NCBI RefSeq assembly: GCF_025148785.1
Contig: NZ_CP102271.1
Location: forward strand, 152,001-216,000
DNA length: 64,000 nucleotides
From: Catenibacterium mitsuokai
Lineage (GTDB): Bacteria > Bacillota_I > Bacilli_A > Erysipelotrichales > Coprobacillaceae
Direction of reading: 5' to 3'
Both the position numbers and the translations under genes were made by a program. The notes under the pieces were generated by a model that was given only the letters and a program-made list of their open reading frames with translations, did not search any database and was not told where the DNA came from. This document shows positions 40,254 through 53,333 of this stretch, piece after piece; the first letter of the stretch is position 1, and every line of letters begins with the position of its first letter.

Positions 40254-40276
40254 AAAGGATCGGGAACTTCCTTTCA
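40254..40276. repeat. Hairpin upstream of dus
   Basis: GAAAGGA and TCCTTTC arms around a nine-base loop; role unknown. Confidence 0.4.
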
Positions 40277-40351
40277 CAACTCATAGTATAAACATAATTT
40301 ATCTTTGTATTGTGTCAGGAATATGGTATATTTTGTGATGGTGATTAAAAA

Positions 40352-41329
40352 ATGTTGAAAATTGGAAATATAGAAATAAAACATCCTATTATCATGGCTC
40401 CTATGGCAGGTATCACAAATGTCGCTTACCGTAGACTTGTAAAAGAGTTTGGTGCAGGGCTTGTAGTATCTGAAATGGTCAGTGATAAAGCGTTATGTTA
40501 TGGAAATCAAAAGACAATTGATATGCTTGCAGTAGGTGAAGATGAACACCCTATGAGTATGCAGATTTTTGGTGGTGAAGTAGAGACTATGGTCAAAGCT
40601 GCCAAGTTTGTAGAGGAACATTCTGATTGTGATATTATTGATATTAATATGGGATGTCCTGTAAATAAGGTATTAAAGGCTCATGCAGGTAGTTATTTAA
40701 TGCAGTATCCAGAACTTGCATATGATATTGTGAAGGCTGTCGTAGAAGCAGTGAATGTACCAGTGACTGTTAAGATGCGTATTGGTTATGACATGAAACA
40801 TATTAACTGTGTAGAAATGGCACAATTAATGGAAAAAGCAGGTGCAAGTGCAGTGGCTATTCATGGTCGTACACGTTCACAGATGTATGAAGGCCATGCA
40901 GATTGGTCATGGATTAAAAAAGTAAAAGAAGCAGTTAGTATTCCAGTTATTGGGAATGGTGATGTCAGAACACCTGAAGATGCGAAAAGAATGATGGAAG
41001 AAACAGGCTGTGATGCTGTCATGGTTGGTAGAGGTGCTTTAGGTAATCCATTTGTGATTCGTAGAATGGTGAAATATCTAGAAGAAGGTATTCTAGAAGA
41101 AGAGCCAGACTATCATGCACGTATTCAGTTATGTATTGATCATGCTCATCGTTTAGTAAAAACGGAAGGTGAAAAGAATGCGATTAGACAAATGCGTGGA
41201 CAGGCACCTTGGTATGTCAAAGGGTTAAGAGGTTCAGCAAAAATCAAGAATCATTTAACACAGATGAATACATTAGAAGAATTAGAAACAATTCTAAAAG
41301 ACTTTGAGAAAGAACTAGAAGGTGAGTAA
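40352..41329 (+). CDS. dus: tRNA-dihydrouridine synthase (DusB type)
   Basis: FMN enzyme reducing uridines in tRNA D-loops. PMAGITNVAYRRL opens the TIM barrel; the catalytic Cys is in NMGCPVNKV (near residue 100); the phosphate-binding end is GNGDVRTPEDA and VMVGRGALGNPF. 325 residues. No strong ribosome binding site (GGTGATT only). Confidence 0.92.
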   Translation: MLKIGNIEIKHPIIMAPMAGITNVAYRRLVKEFGAGLVVSEMVSDKALCYGNQKTIDMLAVGEDEHPMSMQIFGGEVETMVKAAKFVEEHSDCDIIDINMGCPVNKVLKAHAGSYLMQYPELAYDIVKAVVEAVNVPVTVKMRIGYDMKHINCVEMAQLMEKAGASAVAIHGRTRSQMYEGHADWSWIKKVKEAVSIPVIGNGDVRTPEDAKRMMEETGCDAVMVGRGALGNPFVIRRMVKYLEEGILEEEPDYHARIQLCIDHAHRLVKTEGEKNAIRQMRGQAPWYVKGLRGSAKIKNHLTQMNTLEELETILKDFEKELEGE

Positions 41330-41346
41330 TCATCTTCTTTTTGTTT

Positions 41347-41352
41347 TATAAT
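41347..41352 (+). promoter_or_regulatory. -10 element of the AmmeMemoRadiSam operon
   Basis: TATAAT 20 bases before the start codon; AAAGGAG follows. Confidence 0.4.
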
Positions 41353-41372
41353 AGGGTAAAGGAGATGATTTT

Positions 41373-42740
41373 ATGTCTATACTTTATTCTATGTGTGTCC
41401 CTCATCCTCCATTAATTATTCCTGAAATAGGTCAAGGAGAAGAGAAAACTATTAGTAACACAATACAGTCTTATGAATCCATTATGAAATATGTATCTAC
41501 TCTTCCAATAGAAACAGTGATTGTGATCAGTCCTCATGCAATCGCCTATAGTGATTATATTCATATATCTCCTGGTATTCATGCATCAGGAGACTTTAGT
41601 CAGTTTCATGCAGGAAATGTAAGAATAGAAGTGGATTATGATACAGAACTTGTAAAGAAGATCACTCAATCTGCCAAGAAGCATCATATTTTTGCAGGAA
41701 CATTAGGAAAAGATGATGATTTAGATCATGGCACAATGATTCCTCTTTACTTCTTAAATAAGTATCTAAAGGACTATAAAGTTGTAAGAATTGGAATATC
41801 TGGTTTATCTCCTCTTACTCATTATCGCTTTGGACAATGTATTAAAGAAGCAGTGGGAGATAAGAATGTTTTATTAATTGCGAGTGGTGATTTGTCTCAT
41901 TGTTTAAAAGAGGATGGTCCTTATGGTTATAAAGAAGAAGGACCGCTCTTTGATCATGATATTATTACAGCATGGAAGAATAGTGACTTTATGCGTTTCT
42001 TAACCTTTGATCCACTCTTTATAGAAGCTGCATCTGAATGTGGACTTAGATCATTTCAAATCATGGCAGGTGCTTTAGATCAAAAAAAGATTAAACCAAA
42101 CTTTTATTCTTATGAAGGACCATTTGGAGTAGGTTATGGTATATGTGGCTTTGAAATATGTGGTGAAGATCAAACCCGTGATATAGGAAACCAATATAAA
42201 AAGAAGATGCAGGAAGAAGTCAAGAAGATCAAAGAACATGAAGATGACTATGTCAGACTGGCTAGAACCACAATAGAGCATTATGTGAAAGAGAAAGTAG
42301 AAATCATTCCAGAAGTCACAGAAGAGATGAAAAGACGTGCAGGTGTCTTTGTATCTATTCATGAAGAAGGGCGTTTAAGAGGTTGTATTGGTACCTTTAT
42401 GCCTGTACAGGATAATATTGCCTTAGAAATAGTACATAATGCGATCAGTGCATGTAGTGAAGATCCACGCTTTGATCCTATTACAGAAGAAGAACTAGAT
42501 AATCTCGTTATCTCAGTCGATGTATTAGGAAAAATAGAAGCCGTAGAAGATATCAGTACATTAGATCCTCATATCTATGGTATTATAGTATCCCATGGTT
42601 CTAAAAGAGGTTTACTCCTACCTGATTTAGAGGGTGTAGATACAGTGACTGATCAGATTCAGATAGCTTGTCATAAGGCAGGTATTCATGAAGGAGAGAA
42701 AATCAAGATAGAAAGATTTAAGGTGATCAGACATGGCTAG
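41373..42740 (+). CDS. Memo-AMMECR1 fusion (AmmeMemoRadiSam system proteins B and A)
   Basis: 455 residues. Residues 1-265 are a Memo-like class III extradiol-dioxygenase fold ([42 protein letters not shown]); residues about 285-455 are an AMMECR1 domain ([29 protein letters not shown]). These two families and the radical SAM protein that follows co-occur across prokaryotes as the AmmeMemoRadiSam system, whose reaction has not been established. The B and A parts are separate genes in many genomes and one polypeptide here. It overlaps the radical SAM gene by eight bases. Confidence 0.92.
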   Translation: MSILYSMCVPHPPLIIPEIGQGEEKTISNTIQSYESIMKYVSTLPIETVIVISPHAIAYSDYIHISPGIHASGDFSQFHAGNVRIEVDYDTELVKKITQSAKKHHIFAGTLGKDDDLDHGTMIPLYFLNKYLKDYKVVRIGISGLSPLTHYRFGQCIKEAVGDKNVLLIASGDLSHCLKEDGPYGYKEEGPLFDHDIITAWKNSDFMRFLTFDPLFIEAASECGLRSFQIMAGALDQKKIKPNFYSYEGPFGVGYGICGFEICGEDQTRDIGNQYKKKMQEEVKKIKEHEDDYVRLARTTIEHYVKEKVEIIPEVTEEMKRRAGVFVSIHEEGRLRGCIGTFMPVQDNIALEIVHNAISACSEDPRFDPITEEELDNLVISVDVLGKIEAVEDISTLDPHIYGIIVSHGSKRGLLLPDLEGVDTVTDQIQIACHKAGIHEGEKIKIERFKVIRHG

Positions 42741-43548
42741 ATGTGATTTATGTCCTCATCAATGTGTATTAAAAGAAGGACAGACAGGATTCTGTCATCA
42801 AAGAATCAATAAAGAAGGAAGCATAGTACTTAAAGACTATGGTGCTATTACATCACTGTCTTTAGATCCTATTGAAAAGAAGCCTCTCTATCATTTTTAT
42901 CCAAATACAAAGATTCTATCTGTCGGTTCTTATGGCTGTAATATGAAATGTCCTTTCTGTCAGAACTATACAATATCGCAGGATAAAGGTTCTTCTACAC
43001 AGGTGCATACAACACCTGAAAAACTTGTTGAAGTCGCCTTAGATCTCAAAAAAGAAGGGAATATCGGTATTGCGTTTACTTATAATGAACCACTGATCAG
43101 CTATGAGTTTATTTATGATACATTTGTATTATGTAAGAAGCATGATTTAAAGACTGTTATTGTCTCTAATGGAATGATAGAAGAGAAATATATAAAGGAG
43201 TTATCTCCTTTAGTAGATGCATGGAATATTGATTTAAAAGGATTTAAAGAAGATATTTATAAGAAGTTATCAGGTGACTTAAACACAGTAAAGAAGAGTA
43301 TTTACCATGCTTCTACAAGTCATCTAGAAGTCACTTCTTTGATTGTCCCTGGTATCAATGATCATTTAGAAGATATGGAAGAAGAAGCAAAGTGGTTAGC
43401 GTCTATTGATCCGAATATAGTGTTACATATCACACGTTATTTTCCTGAGTATCATTATCATGAATCTCCTACATCTATAGAACTTATTGACCAAATGGTA
43501 GAAGTAGCTAAGAAATATTTGAAGAATGTATATAGAGGTAATTGTTAG
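42733..43548 (+). CDS. AmmeMemoRadiSam system radical SAM enzyme
   Basis: The SAM/4Fe-4S motif is CNMKCPFC (near residue 73), in the PflA-like form of the family. An extra N-terminal set of cysteines (CDLCPHQC and GFC) precedes it, typical of this subfamily and perhaps a substrate or second-metal site. 271 residues. Translation is coupled to the Memo-AMMECR1 gene, and an RpiR regulator starts directly at its stop. Confidence 0.92.
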   Translation: MARCDLCPHQCVLKEGQTGFCHQRINKEGSIVLKDYGAITSLSLDPIEKKPLYHFYPNTKILSVGSYGCNMKCPFCQNYTISQDKGSSTQVHTTPEKLVEVALDLKKEGNIGIAFTYNEPLISYEFIYDTFVLCKKHDLKTVIVSNGMIEEKYIKELSPLVDAWNIDLKGFKEDIYKKLSGDLNTVKKSIYHASTSHLEVTSLIVPGINDHLEDMEEEAKWLASIDPNIVLHITRYFPEYHYHESPTSIELIDQMVEVAKKYLKNVYRGNC

Positions 43549-44280
43549 ATGTTTAATGAAGAAAAGATTAAAAGCTTTAGTACAACAGATATGCGTATAT
43601 ATAACTATATATTGAAGCACAGCATTCAATTCCCTTATATGAGTATAAGAGAACTCGCAGATGAGATTCCTACATCTACAGCTTCTATTATGCGTTTTGT
43701 GAAAAAAATGGGATATGACAGTTTTCCTGAATTAAAATATGCTTATAAGAAAGAAGAAAAAGAAGTCTCTCTTTATATGGTCAATGACCTAGATGAAACT
43801 ATCGACTGTTTAAAGAAGTTCAATACCCCTTATTATCAGGATTTATTCAAAGAAATCGCATATATACTAGGTGATGCGAATATGATTATTTTTGATGGTA
43901 TGGGTGATTCAGCTAAGATTGCAGAATATGCAGCAAGACGCTTTTCTAGTAATGGTTTCTTTAGTGCTGCCTTAACAGATCCATACCAGAAGATATCAAT
44001 GGATGGTACTAATATAGTTGTTGTTATGTTGTCTATCTCAGGTGATACGGTAGAACTTTTTAGAAAAGCCAATGCTTATAAAGCAGCAGGCAGTACTTTA
44101 ATCACAATTACTGCATCAGACGATAATACACTCGCAAAAATGAGTGATTATCATATCAGCTATTATATTAATGATGTAAGAAATGAACTTTCTTCCCATA
44201 CAACTCAGGTACCTGCATTAAGCATTATTGAAATACTTTCTAATATGACATTGCATATGTGTCACAATACGTTACAATAG
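43549..44280 (+). CDS. RpiR-family transcriptional regulator
   Basis: HTH_6 domain at residues 1-75 (STASIMRFVKKMGYDSFPEL) and SIS domain at about 100-240 (IIFDGMGDSAKIAEYAARRF, VVVMLSISGDTVELFRKA). It begins immediately after the radical SAM stop and is the last gene before a terminator. The cellobiose-type operon starts 140 bases downstream on the same strand, so it may control that operon. Confidence 0.87.
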   Translation: MFNEEKIKSFSTTDMRIYNYILKHSIQFPYMSIRELADEIPTSTASIMRFVKKMGYDSFPELKYAYKKEEKEVSLYMVNDLDETIDCLKKFNTPYYQDLFKEIAYILGDANMIIFDGMGDSAKIAEYAARRFSSNGFFSAALTDPYQKISMDGTNIVVVMLSISGDTVELFRKANAYKAAGSTLITITASDDNTLAKMSDYHISYYINDVRNELSSHTTQVPALSIIEILSNMTLHMCHNTLQ

Positions 44281-44314
44281 TGAAACATTTTGCAGATAAT
44301 GCATACTATTCAAG

Positions 44315-44336
44315 AAGGGCTTCAAGCCCTTTTTTT
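44315..44336 (+). terminator. Terminator after RpiR gene
   Basis: AAGGGCT, loop TCA, AGCCCTT, then a long T run. Confidence 0.85.
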
Positions 44337-44349
44337 ATTTGTAATCCTC

Positions 44350-44358
44350 TGATAGAAT
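44350..44358 (+). promoter_or_regulatory. Extended -10 promoter of cellobiose-type operon
   Basis: TGaTAGAAT. The expected start point is near 44365, just before the cre-like palindrome. Confidence 0.45.
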
Positions 44359-44372
44359 CAATTGCGGAAAAC

Positions 44373-44384
44373 GAAAACGTTTTC
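44373..44384. promoter_or_regulatory. cre-like catabolite control site
   Basis: GAAAACGTTTTC, a perfect 12-bp palindrome in the context ACGAAAACGTTTTCAAC, close to the CcpA cre consensus. It lies just downstream of the predicted start point, where CcpA would repress. Confidence 0.6.
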
Positions 44385-44421
44385 AACATCGGCCGAATAA
44401 AATAAGAAGAGGAGAAACAAA

Positions 44422-48060
<3,639 letters not shown>

Positions 48061-48077
48061 TAAAGGAGGATGATAAG

Positions 48078-48722
48078 ATGTGGAATAAATTAAGAAATGA
48101 ACCTGTGAATAAAACAGGTTATATCAAACGTATAATCGCTTATGGTATTGATTGGTATTTAGGAAGTGTCTTATCATCACTTCCTCTTATTTTGTTATAT
48201 ATGTCTCTTCATAAGGATGCTGTCTATATTCCTCAGCAGTTATCTATATTTAAGGGATATTATCAAGTACTTGCAGGTGTTCTTTCACTCTCAGTTGCAT
48301 TTGTGTACTATGTCGTATTACCTATAATCTGGAAAGGACAGACTTTAGGAAAGAAACTACTTGGTTTAAAGATTGTGAATGACAACTATCAAGAAGTGAA
48401 TGTGAAACAACTGATCATCAGACAGGTTATTATGATCTTCTTAGTAGAAGGAAGTATTTATACATGCAGTAATATGCTTCATCAGTTAGTCAATGTCTTA
48501 ACTGGATACAATATTGCCTCTATCTGGAATAAAGTAGGACTCGTTATTACTATATTATCTGCAATACTTGTGATTATCTTAAAGTCTAAGAAATCATTAC
48601 ATGATATTGTCTCACATACACTTGTTGTAGACATTAAGTCAGAAGACTACAAGAATATGTTGTTGAGTATTGAAAAGAAAAATAAGAAACAGAATAAGAA
48701 AATGAAAAAGAGATTTGCATAA
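48078..48722 (+). CDS. RDD-family membrane protein
   Basis: 214 residues with an N-terminal RDD-type segment (YIKRIIAYGIDWYLG), several hydrophobic helices and the conserved IWKGQTLGKKLLGLKI. Function of RDD proteins is mostly unknown; some affect ion or osmotic tolerance. AAAGGAGG precedes the start. A paralogue at 61746 also sits beside an RpiR gene and a PTS locus, so the association is unlikely to be accidental. Confidence 0.82.
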   Translation: MWNKLRNEPVNKTGYIKRIIAYGIDWYLGSVLSSLPLILLYMSLHKDAVYIPQQLSIFKGYYQVLAGVLSLSVAFVYYVVLPIIWKGQTLGKKLLGLKIVNDNYQEVNVKQLIIRQVIMIFLVEGSIYTCSNMLHQLVNVLTGYNIASIWNKVGLVITILSAILVIILKSKKSLHDIVSHTLVVDIKSEDYKNMLLSIEKKNKKQNKKMKKRFA

Positions 48723-48730
48723 AGTGTGAT

Positions 48731-48753
48731 AAAATACCTTTTGGAGGTATTTT
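48731..48753 (+). promoter_or_regulatory. Hairpin covering the RpiR ribosome binding site
   Basis: AAAATACC (48731-48738) pairs perfectly with GGTATTTT (48746-48753). The loop and 3' arm hold GGAGG, and the ATG follows immediately. It could lower translation of the regulator or act as a weak terminator. Confidence 0.5.
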
Positions 48754-49482
48754 ATGGTTACGGTAGATCAAATGAATCAATTAAGTGATTTAGAATTAGA
48801 TATTTACAACTACATCATTTCTCATCGTCATGAAGTGATCCATATGAAACTTATTGATTTATCTACAGATCTTCATGTGTCTTCTTCTATGATTACAAGA
48901 GTAGCTAAAAAACTTGGTTATAAAGGATTTTTAGAATGGAAAGCAGAAATGAAACTGGATCAGGAAGATAAACCTATACAAAATAAACGTGCTTTAAATT
49001 ATATTCTCGATTATTTTAATCGAGTAGACAATAAAGAGTTTGATGATCTTATTCATCAAACGGCTGAAATAATTGTGAACAGTCACGAGGTGATCTGTTC
49101 TGGCATTGGCTTAAGTGATGCGATTGCGAAATTTGCGGCTTCTTTATTTAATCGTAAGGGAAAACGTACAATGTATAGTGGAGACTTCAGTAGCCGTTTT
49201 AGGGGGATGTATGATCAAAATGACTGTGCTCTTTTCTTCACAGTTTCAGGAGAAACAAGAGAAATCATTGATCGTATCAAAGACTTAAAAAAATATGATA
49301 TTAAGATTATTGTGATTACCAATAGTGCCTCTTCAACAGCTGCAAAGATGTCTGATTTAGCTCTTACGTACTATATGCCAAGTACCAAAAATAGTGACTT
49401 TTATAGTTCAGCAACACAGGTACCTGTTCTTTATATTATTGAGTCTATTGCGAATCTGTTTATAGAATATGGAATTTACTAA
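48754..49482 (+). CDS. RpiR-family transcriptional regulator
   Basis: HTH_6 domain (HVSSSMITRVAKKLGYKGFLE, residues 45-65) and SIS domain (VICSGIGLSDAIAKFAASLF; ALFFTVSGETREIIDRI). 242 residues. Last gene of the IIC-GH1-ROK-RDD cluster, so it probably senses a sugar phosphate made by this pathway. GGAGG is partly hidden in a hairpin. Confidence 0.87.
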   Translation: MVTVDQMNQLSDLELDIYNYIISHRHEVIHMKLIDLSTDLHVSSSMITRVAKKLGYKGFLEWKAEMKLDQEDKPIQNKRALNYILDYFNRVDNKEFDDLIHQTAEIIVNSHEVICSGIGLSDAIAKFAASLFNRKGKRTMYSGDFSSRFRGMYDQNDCALFFTVSGETREIIDRIKDLKKYDIKIIVITNSASSTAAKMSDLALTYYMPSTKNSDFYSSATQVPVLYIIESIANLFIEYGIY

Positions 49483-49508
49483 AGAATGCTTGAAAGGCAT
49501 TCTTTTAT
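49481..49508 (+). terminator. Terminator after RpiR gene
   Basis: AAAGAATGC/GCATTCTTT stem with seven-base loop, T-rich tail; overlaps the stop codon. Confidence 0.75.
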
Positions 49509-49549
49509 TTGTTTAAATATTCTATGATATGAGAAGAAAGAGGGACGCT

Positions 49550-50407
49550 ATGAGGGAAAATCTAGAAAAGTACGGCGAAGTTATCGCTGGAAGTATCTTA
49601 TTATCTTTAGGAATCTGGTTGTTCGTAACACCTAATGGCTTGAACTTTGGAGGCGTAATTGGTACATCACAGATTATCGAAGTTTTTGTAAGAAAACTTC
49701 TACCAATCCCTAAATCAATGAATATTGTAGGGATCATCAACTTCATGATTAATATTCCATTATTTATTATGGGATATAGAATCTTGAACAGAGAATTTTG
49801 TCTTAAAACAGGTATGAGTATTGTTGTACAGACTATTACATTATCTGTCTTACCTAACTTAACACATCCAGTAATGCCCGATATGTTATCTAACTGTATC
49901 TTTGGGGCTATTATGTGTGGCGTTGGTGTAGGACTTGCCCTAAAAGGTAGTGGTAGTACAGGTGGTATTGATATTGCCGGTGTATGCTTATCTAAGACTA
50001 AACCAGGATTCTCAGTAGGTAAGTTATCAACTATTGTGAATGCTGTTATTTTAACTTGCTGTGCATTTATCTTTGATTTACAGACTACACTTTATTCTAT
50101 TATCTTTGTATTTGTATTGTATTTCATTAGTGACCGTATCCACTACCAGAATATCAATGTGATAGCATTAATCTTCACCAAAGAAAAAGATATGAAGAAT
50201 GTGATTATGGAAAAGACTGGTAGAGGTGTGACTTACTGGATGGGTAAGGGTGCTTATACAGAAAATGATCAATATATTCTTTATTGTGCAATCAATAAAT
50301 ATGAAATGAAAACATTTAAGAAACTTGTTCATGATATTGATCCGCAGGCATTTGTGACTATTAGTGAGGATTCAGAAATCCTTGGTGGATTTGAAAAACG
50401 TCTATAG
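49550..50407 (+). CDS. YitT-family (DUF2179) membrane protein
   Basis: 285 residues: five or six transmembrane helices (SILLSLGIWLFVTPNGLNFGG, GVGVGLALKGSGSTGGIDI) followed by a soluble DUF2179 domain after about residue 210. Members are widespread in Firmicutes and their function is unclear. AAAGAGGG supports ATG 49550 over the in-frame ATG at 49529. Confidence 0.85.
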   Translation: MRENLEKYGEVIAGSILLSLGIWLFVTPNGLNFGGVIGTSQIIEVFVRKLLPIPKSMNIVGIINFMINIPLFIMGYRILNREFCLKTGMSIVVQTITLSVLPNLTHPVMPDMLSNCIFGAIMCGVGVGLALKGSGSTGGIDIAGVCLSKTKPGFSVGKLSTIVNAVILTCCAFIFDLQTTLYSIIFVFVLYFISDRIHYQNINVIALIFTKEKDMKNVIMEKTGRGVTYWMGKGAYTENDQYILYCAINKYEMKTFKKLVHDIDPQAFVTISEDSEILGGFEKRL

Positions 50408-50441
50408 ATAAATTAGATTGAATCAGGCTGCTAAATTGACC

Positions 50442-50471
50442 TTGACAACACATTTATTTATTGTCTATAAT
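50442..50471 (+). promoter_or_regulatory. Consensus promoter of lysS T-box leader
   Basis: TTGACA (50442-50447), 18-base spacer, TATAAT (50466-50471): both hexamers are perfect. Confidence 0.85.
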
Positions 50472-50477
50472 ACTTGA

Positions 50478-50702
50478 GTAAAAGCTATGAACAGAAGAGT
50501 AATATCGATGGAACGCAGAGAGAATTCCTGGCTGGTGTAAAGGAATGGGAAAGTTGATATGAATAAAGACTGGGAGCTGTATTTTGGATCTAACGTGATA
50601 AAATAACGTGTTGCCGCGTTAAGGCTTAATGAGGTCTACTTATGTAGATGAATAAGGGTGGTACCACGGTTGACTCTCGTCCCTAGCGGATGAGAGTTTT
50701 TA
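50478..50702 (+). ncRNA. T-box leader controlling lysS
   Basis: Uncharged tRNA(Lys)-sensing attenuator. The T-box sequence AAGGGTGGTACCACGG is at 50654-50669. Stem I landmarks GCAGAGAG and GGCTGGTG lie upstream, and the likely lysine specifier AAA/AAG is at about 50565-50568. The terminator ACTCTCGTCC/GGATGAGAGT (50673-50697) with T tail ends the leader; pairing of the T-box region would give the antiterminator. Specifier assignment is by position, not by folding. Confidence 0.92.
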
Positions 50703-50725
50703 TATTCTAAAGAAGGAGAACAGAC

Positions 50726-52210
50726 ATGGAAGAAAGAAAGTTTACTGATCAGGAATTAGTAAGAAGACAGAAGTTACAGGAACTTAAAGATCTTGGAATT
50801 GATCCATTTGGACAGAGATTTGATGTGACTGCTTATACTTCAGACATTAGAAAGAACTATGGCGATAAGACTGCAGAAGAATTAGAAGAAAGCAAACCAG
50901 CTGTAAGTATTGCAGGTCGTATTGTTGCAAAGAGAAGAAAAGGTAAAGTATGCTTCATGAACCTTCTTGATAGAGATGGAAAAATCCAGTTATATATCAA
51001 GAAAGATACTGTTGGTGAAGATGTTTATGAATTAGTTAAGAAGAGTGATTTAGGTGATATCATTGGTATTGATGGTGAAGTATTCATGACTCATACTGGT
51101 GAATTAACTGTAAGAGTAGAAAAGTATACACACCTTACTAAGGCTTTAAGACCTTTACCAGAAAAGTTCCATGGTTTAACAGATACTGAAGAACGTTTCA
51201 GAAGAAGATATGTTGACTTAATCATGAATGATGAAGCACGTAAAGTAGCCTTCATGAGACCTAAGATTGTTCGTTCAATCCAGCATTATTTAGATGACAA
51301 AGGTTATACAGAAGTAGAAACACCAATCATGAACTCTATTCTTGGTGGTGCTGCAGCTAAGCCTTTCATCACTCATTTCAATGCATTAGATAAAGATTTC
51401 TACTTAAGAATCGCAACAGAATTAAACCTTAAGAGATTGATCGTAGGTGGTATGGATGCTGTTTATGAAATCGGTCGTTTATTCAGAAATGAAGGTATGG
51501 ACAGAACTCATAACCCAGAATTCACTACTATCGAAGTATATAAAGCATTCTCTGACCTTGAAGGTATGATGGACTTAACAGAAGGTATCATCGCGAATGC
51601 CGCAATGACAGTCAATGGTACTTATGATGTAGAATACAAAGGTCATTCTATTTCATTAGCACCTGGATTCAAGAGAATCTCTATGGTTGATGCAATTAAA
51701 GAAAAGACTGGTGTTGACTTTGGTGAACAGAAGACTTTTGAAGAAGCTAAGAAACTTGCTGAAGAACATGGTATTGAAGTAGAACCACACTTTGCATATG
51801 GTCATATTGTCAATGCATTCTTTGAAAAGTATGTAGAAGAAACAATTGTAGAACCAACATTCGTATATGGTCATCCAATTGAAATCTCTCCACTCGCAAA
51901 GAAGAACTTACAGGATCCTCGTTTCACTCAGAGATTCGAATTATTCATCTGTGGTAACGAATATGCAAATGCATTCACAGAATTAAATGATCCAGATGAT
52001 CAGTATGAAAGATTCGCAAATCAGTTAAAAGAAAAAGAATTAGGTAACGATGAAGCCAACGAAATGGATATGGACTATGTAGAAGCCCTTGAATACGGTC
52101 TTCCACCAACTGGTGGTATGGGTATGGGTATCGACAGATTAGTTATGTTATTAACTGGTCAGGAAACTATCCGTGAAGTTATCTTATTCCCACATATGAA
52201 GAATAAATAA
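50726..52210 (+). CDS. lysS: Lysyl-tRNA synthetase, class II
   Basis: Charges tRNA(Lys). N-terminal OB anticodon-binding domain (residues 55-150) and class II core: motif 2 [14 protein letters not shown] and motif 3 [12 protein letters not shown]. 494 residues, complete. The last 150 bases have a degenerate copy at 56276-56419, so this 3' end may have been supplied by an inserted element. Confidence 0.96.
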   Translation: MEERKFTDQELVRRQKLQELKDLGIDPFGQRFDVTAYTSDIRKNYGDKTAEELEESKPAVSIAGRIVAKRRKGKVCFMNLLDRDGKIQLYIKKDTVGEDVYELVKKSDLGDIIGIDGEVFMTHTGELTVRVEKYTHLTKALRPLPEKFHGLTDTEERFRRRYVDLIMNDEARKVAFMRPKIVRSIQHYLDDKGYTEVETPIMNSILGGAAAKPFITHFNALDKDFYLRIATELNLKRLIVGGMDAVYEIGRLFRNEGMDRTHNPEFTTIEVYKAFSDLEGMMDLTEGIIANAAMTVNGTYDVEYKGHSISLAPGFKRISMVDAIKEKTGVDFGEQKTFEEAKKLAEEHGIEVEPHFAYGHIVNAFFEKYVEETIVEPTFVYGHPIEISPLAKKNLQDPRFTQRFELFICGNEYANAFTELNDPDDQYERFANQLKEKELGNDEANEMDMDYVEALEYGLPPTGGMGMGIDRLVMLLTGQETIREVILFPHMKNK

Positions 52211-52221
52211 GGACTATTAAG

Positions 52222-52253
52222 AGTATATGGATAATGAACCATATACTTTTTTT
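52222..52253 (+). terminator. Terminator after lysS
   Basis: AGTATATGG, eight-base loop, CCATATACT, seven T. Confidence 0.85.
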
Positions 52254-52733
52254 GTGATTAGCAATTTACACATTCTGCTTATATTGTTATTGATAATATC
52301 TTTTGCAGATATCCTTATTTGATAATGTTTTTTTTCACAGAAGATTATTGTTATATATGCGTTATCAGTTGTGTTAATTTATTATATTGGCATTTTTTTC
52401 ATACAATTAAGCATATTAATCATGTGCATTGGCCTAAACAAAGAAAAGGGATCGTTATTTGCCTGCAAAGGGTATGACGTGGCTTATACAGACCATTTCA
52501 AAAGTAAAGAGGATATTAAGATAGACGATATGTTTCTTACTTTGGTAGATAGCCGAACAAATCTTACAAAGAGTATGGTGAAATACTCAGAGCAAATTTC
52601 GGTAATAGAATAAGAATGTATCGAACCCAAGTTACTTTTTCTATCAAGTATATTTTTCCTTGACGCTTGCGCATAATAGAACTTGGTACAAAAACTACAA
52701 AGAAATTGTATGAAGTTATTTAAGGAGATGTGC
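52254..52733. other. Gene-poor stretch after lysS
   Basis: Apart from the ParA scrap at about 52480-52660 I see no functional gene. A ribosome binding site AAGGAG at 52722-52727 leads into the AbiEi gene. Confidence 0.5.
52371..52613 (+). pseudogene. ParA-like fragment in AT-rich debris
   Basis: An 80-codon frame opened by GTG without a ribosome binding site. The C-terminal half (IDDMFLTLVDSRTNLTKSM) matches the late part of plasmid/ICE-type ParA proteins, and weak similarity continues out of frame to about 52660. The N-terminal half is an unrelated hydrophobic stretch. Probably a relic of the island's own partition gene. Confidence 0.45.
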
Positions 52734-53333
52734 ATGAATACGATTATGAATTATGAATCAATATTTGAACGATATGGAGGAATAATGCGTACTTGCGAAC
52801 TTACAAGGAAAGGTATATCTTATCAGATACTTCAAAATCTAATAGAACAAGGAAGAGTAGAAAAAATCAAGTACGGTTATTATCAGTGGCAGGATGAAAA
52901 GGCTTTTACAGAAGTGTCAGTAATAAGAGGTCTCTTTCCTAAAGCGATTATCTGTGATATGTCAGCTGCGATGTATTATGGTTATACGGATCGTGTGCCA
53001 GAAGTCTGGCATATAGCTGTGGATAATAAGTCTGCAAGAAACAAATTCAAGCTGGAATTTCCTATCATAAAACCACATTTTATTGAAACATCCAGATTGA
53101 ATATTGGTGTGAGTGAAGGAAACATAGATGGAATTACTGTAAAAATCTATGACAGAGAGCGTGTTGTATGTAATTGCCTGCGTCATGTTAATACGATGGA
53201 TGGAGAGGTATTTAATACTGTAATCCAAAGGTATATTGGTGATGAAAAGAAAGATGCTGCGAAACTAATGATGTATGCCTCAAAGCTTGGTGTGGAAAAG
53301 AAAGCTAGAAGGGTGGTTGGAATATGGCTGTAA
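52734..53333 (+). CDS. AbiEi-family antitoxin
   Basis: 199 residues. An N-terminal winged-helix domain (FERYGGIMRTCELTRKGIS through YGYYQW) precedes the AbiEi C-terminal domain (YYGYTDRVPEVWHIAVDN, YDRERVVCNCLRH). In type IV AbiE systems this protein represses the operon and counteracts AbiEii, a nucleotidyltransferase toxin. The frame is intact, but its partner is not. AAGGAG supports ATG 52734 over an earlier in-frame start at 52683. Confidence 0.82.
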   Translation: MNTIMNYESIFERYGGIMRTCELTRKGISYQILQNLIEQGRVEKIKYGYYQWQDEKAFTEVSVIRGLFPKAIICDMSAAMYYGYTDRVPEVWHIAVDNKSARNKFKLEFPIIKPHFIETSRLNIGVSEGNIDGITVKIYDRERVVCNCLRHVNTMDGEVFNTVIQRYIGDEKKDAAKLMMYASKLGVEKKARRVVGIWL

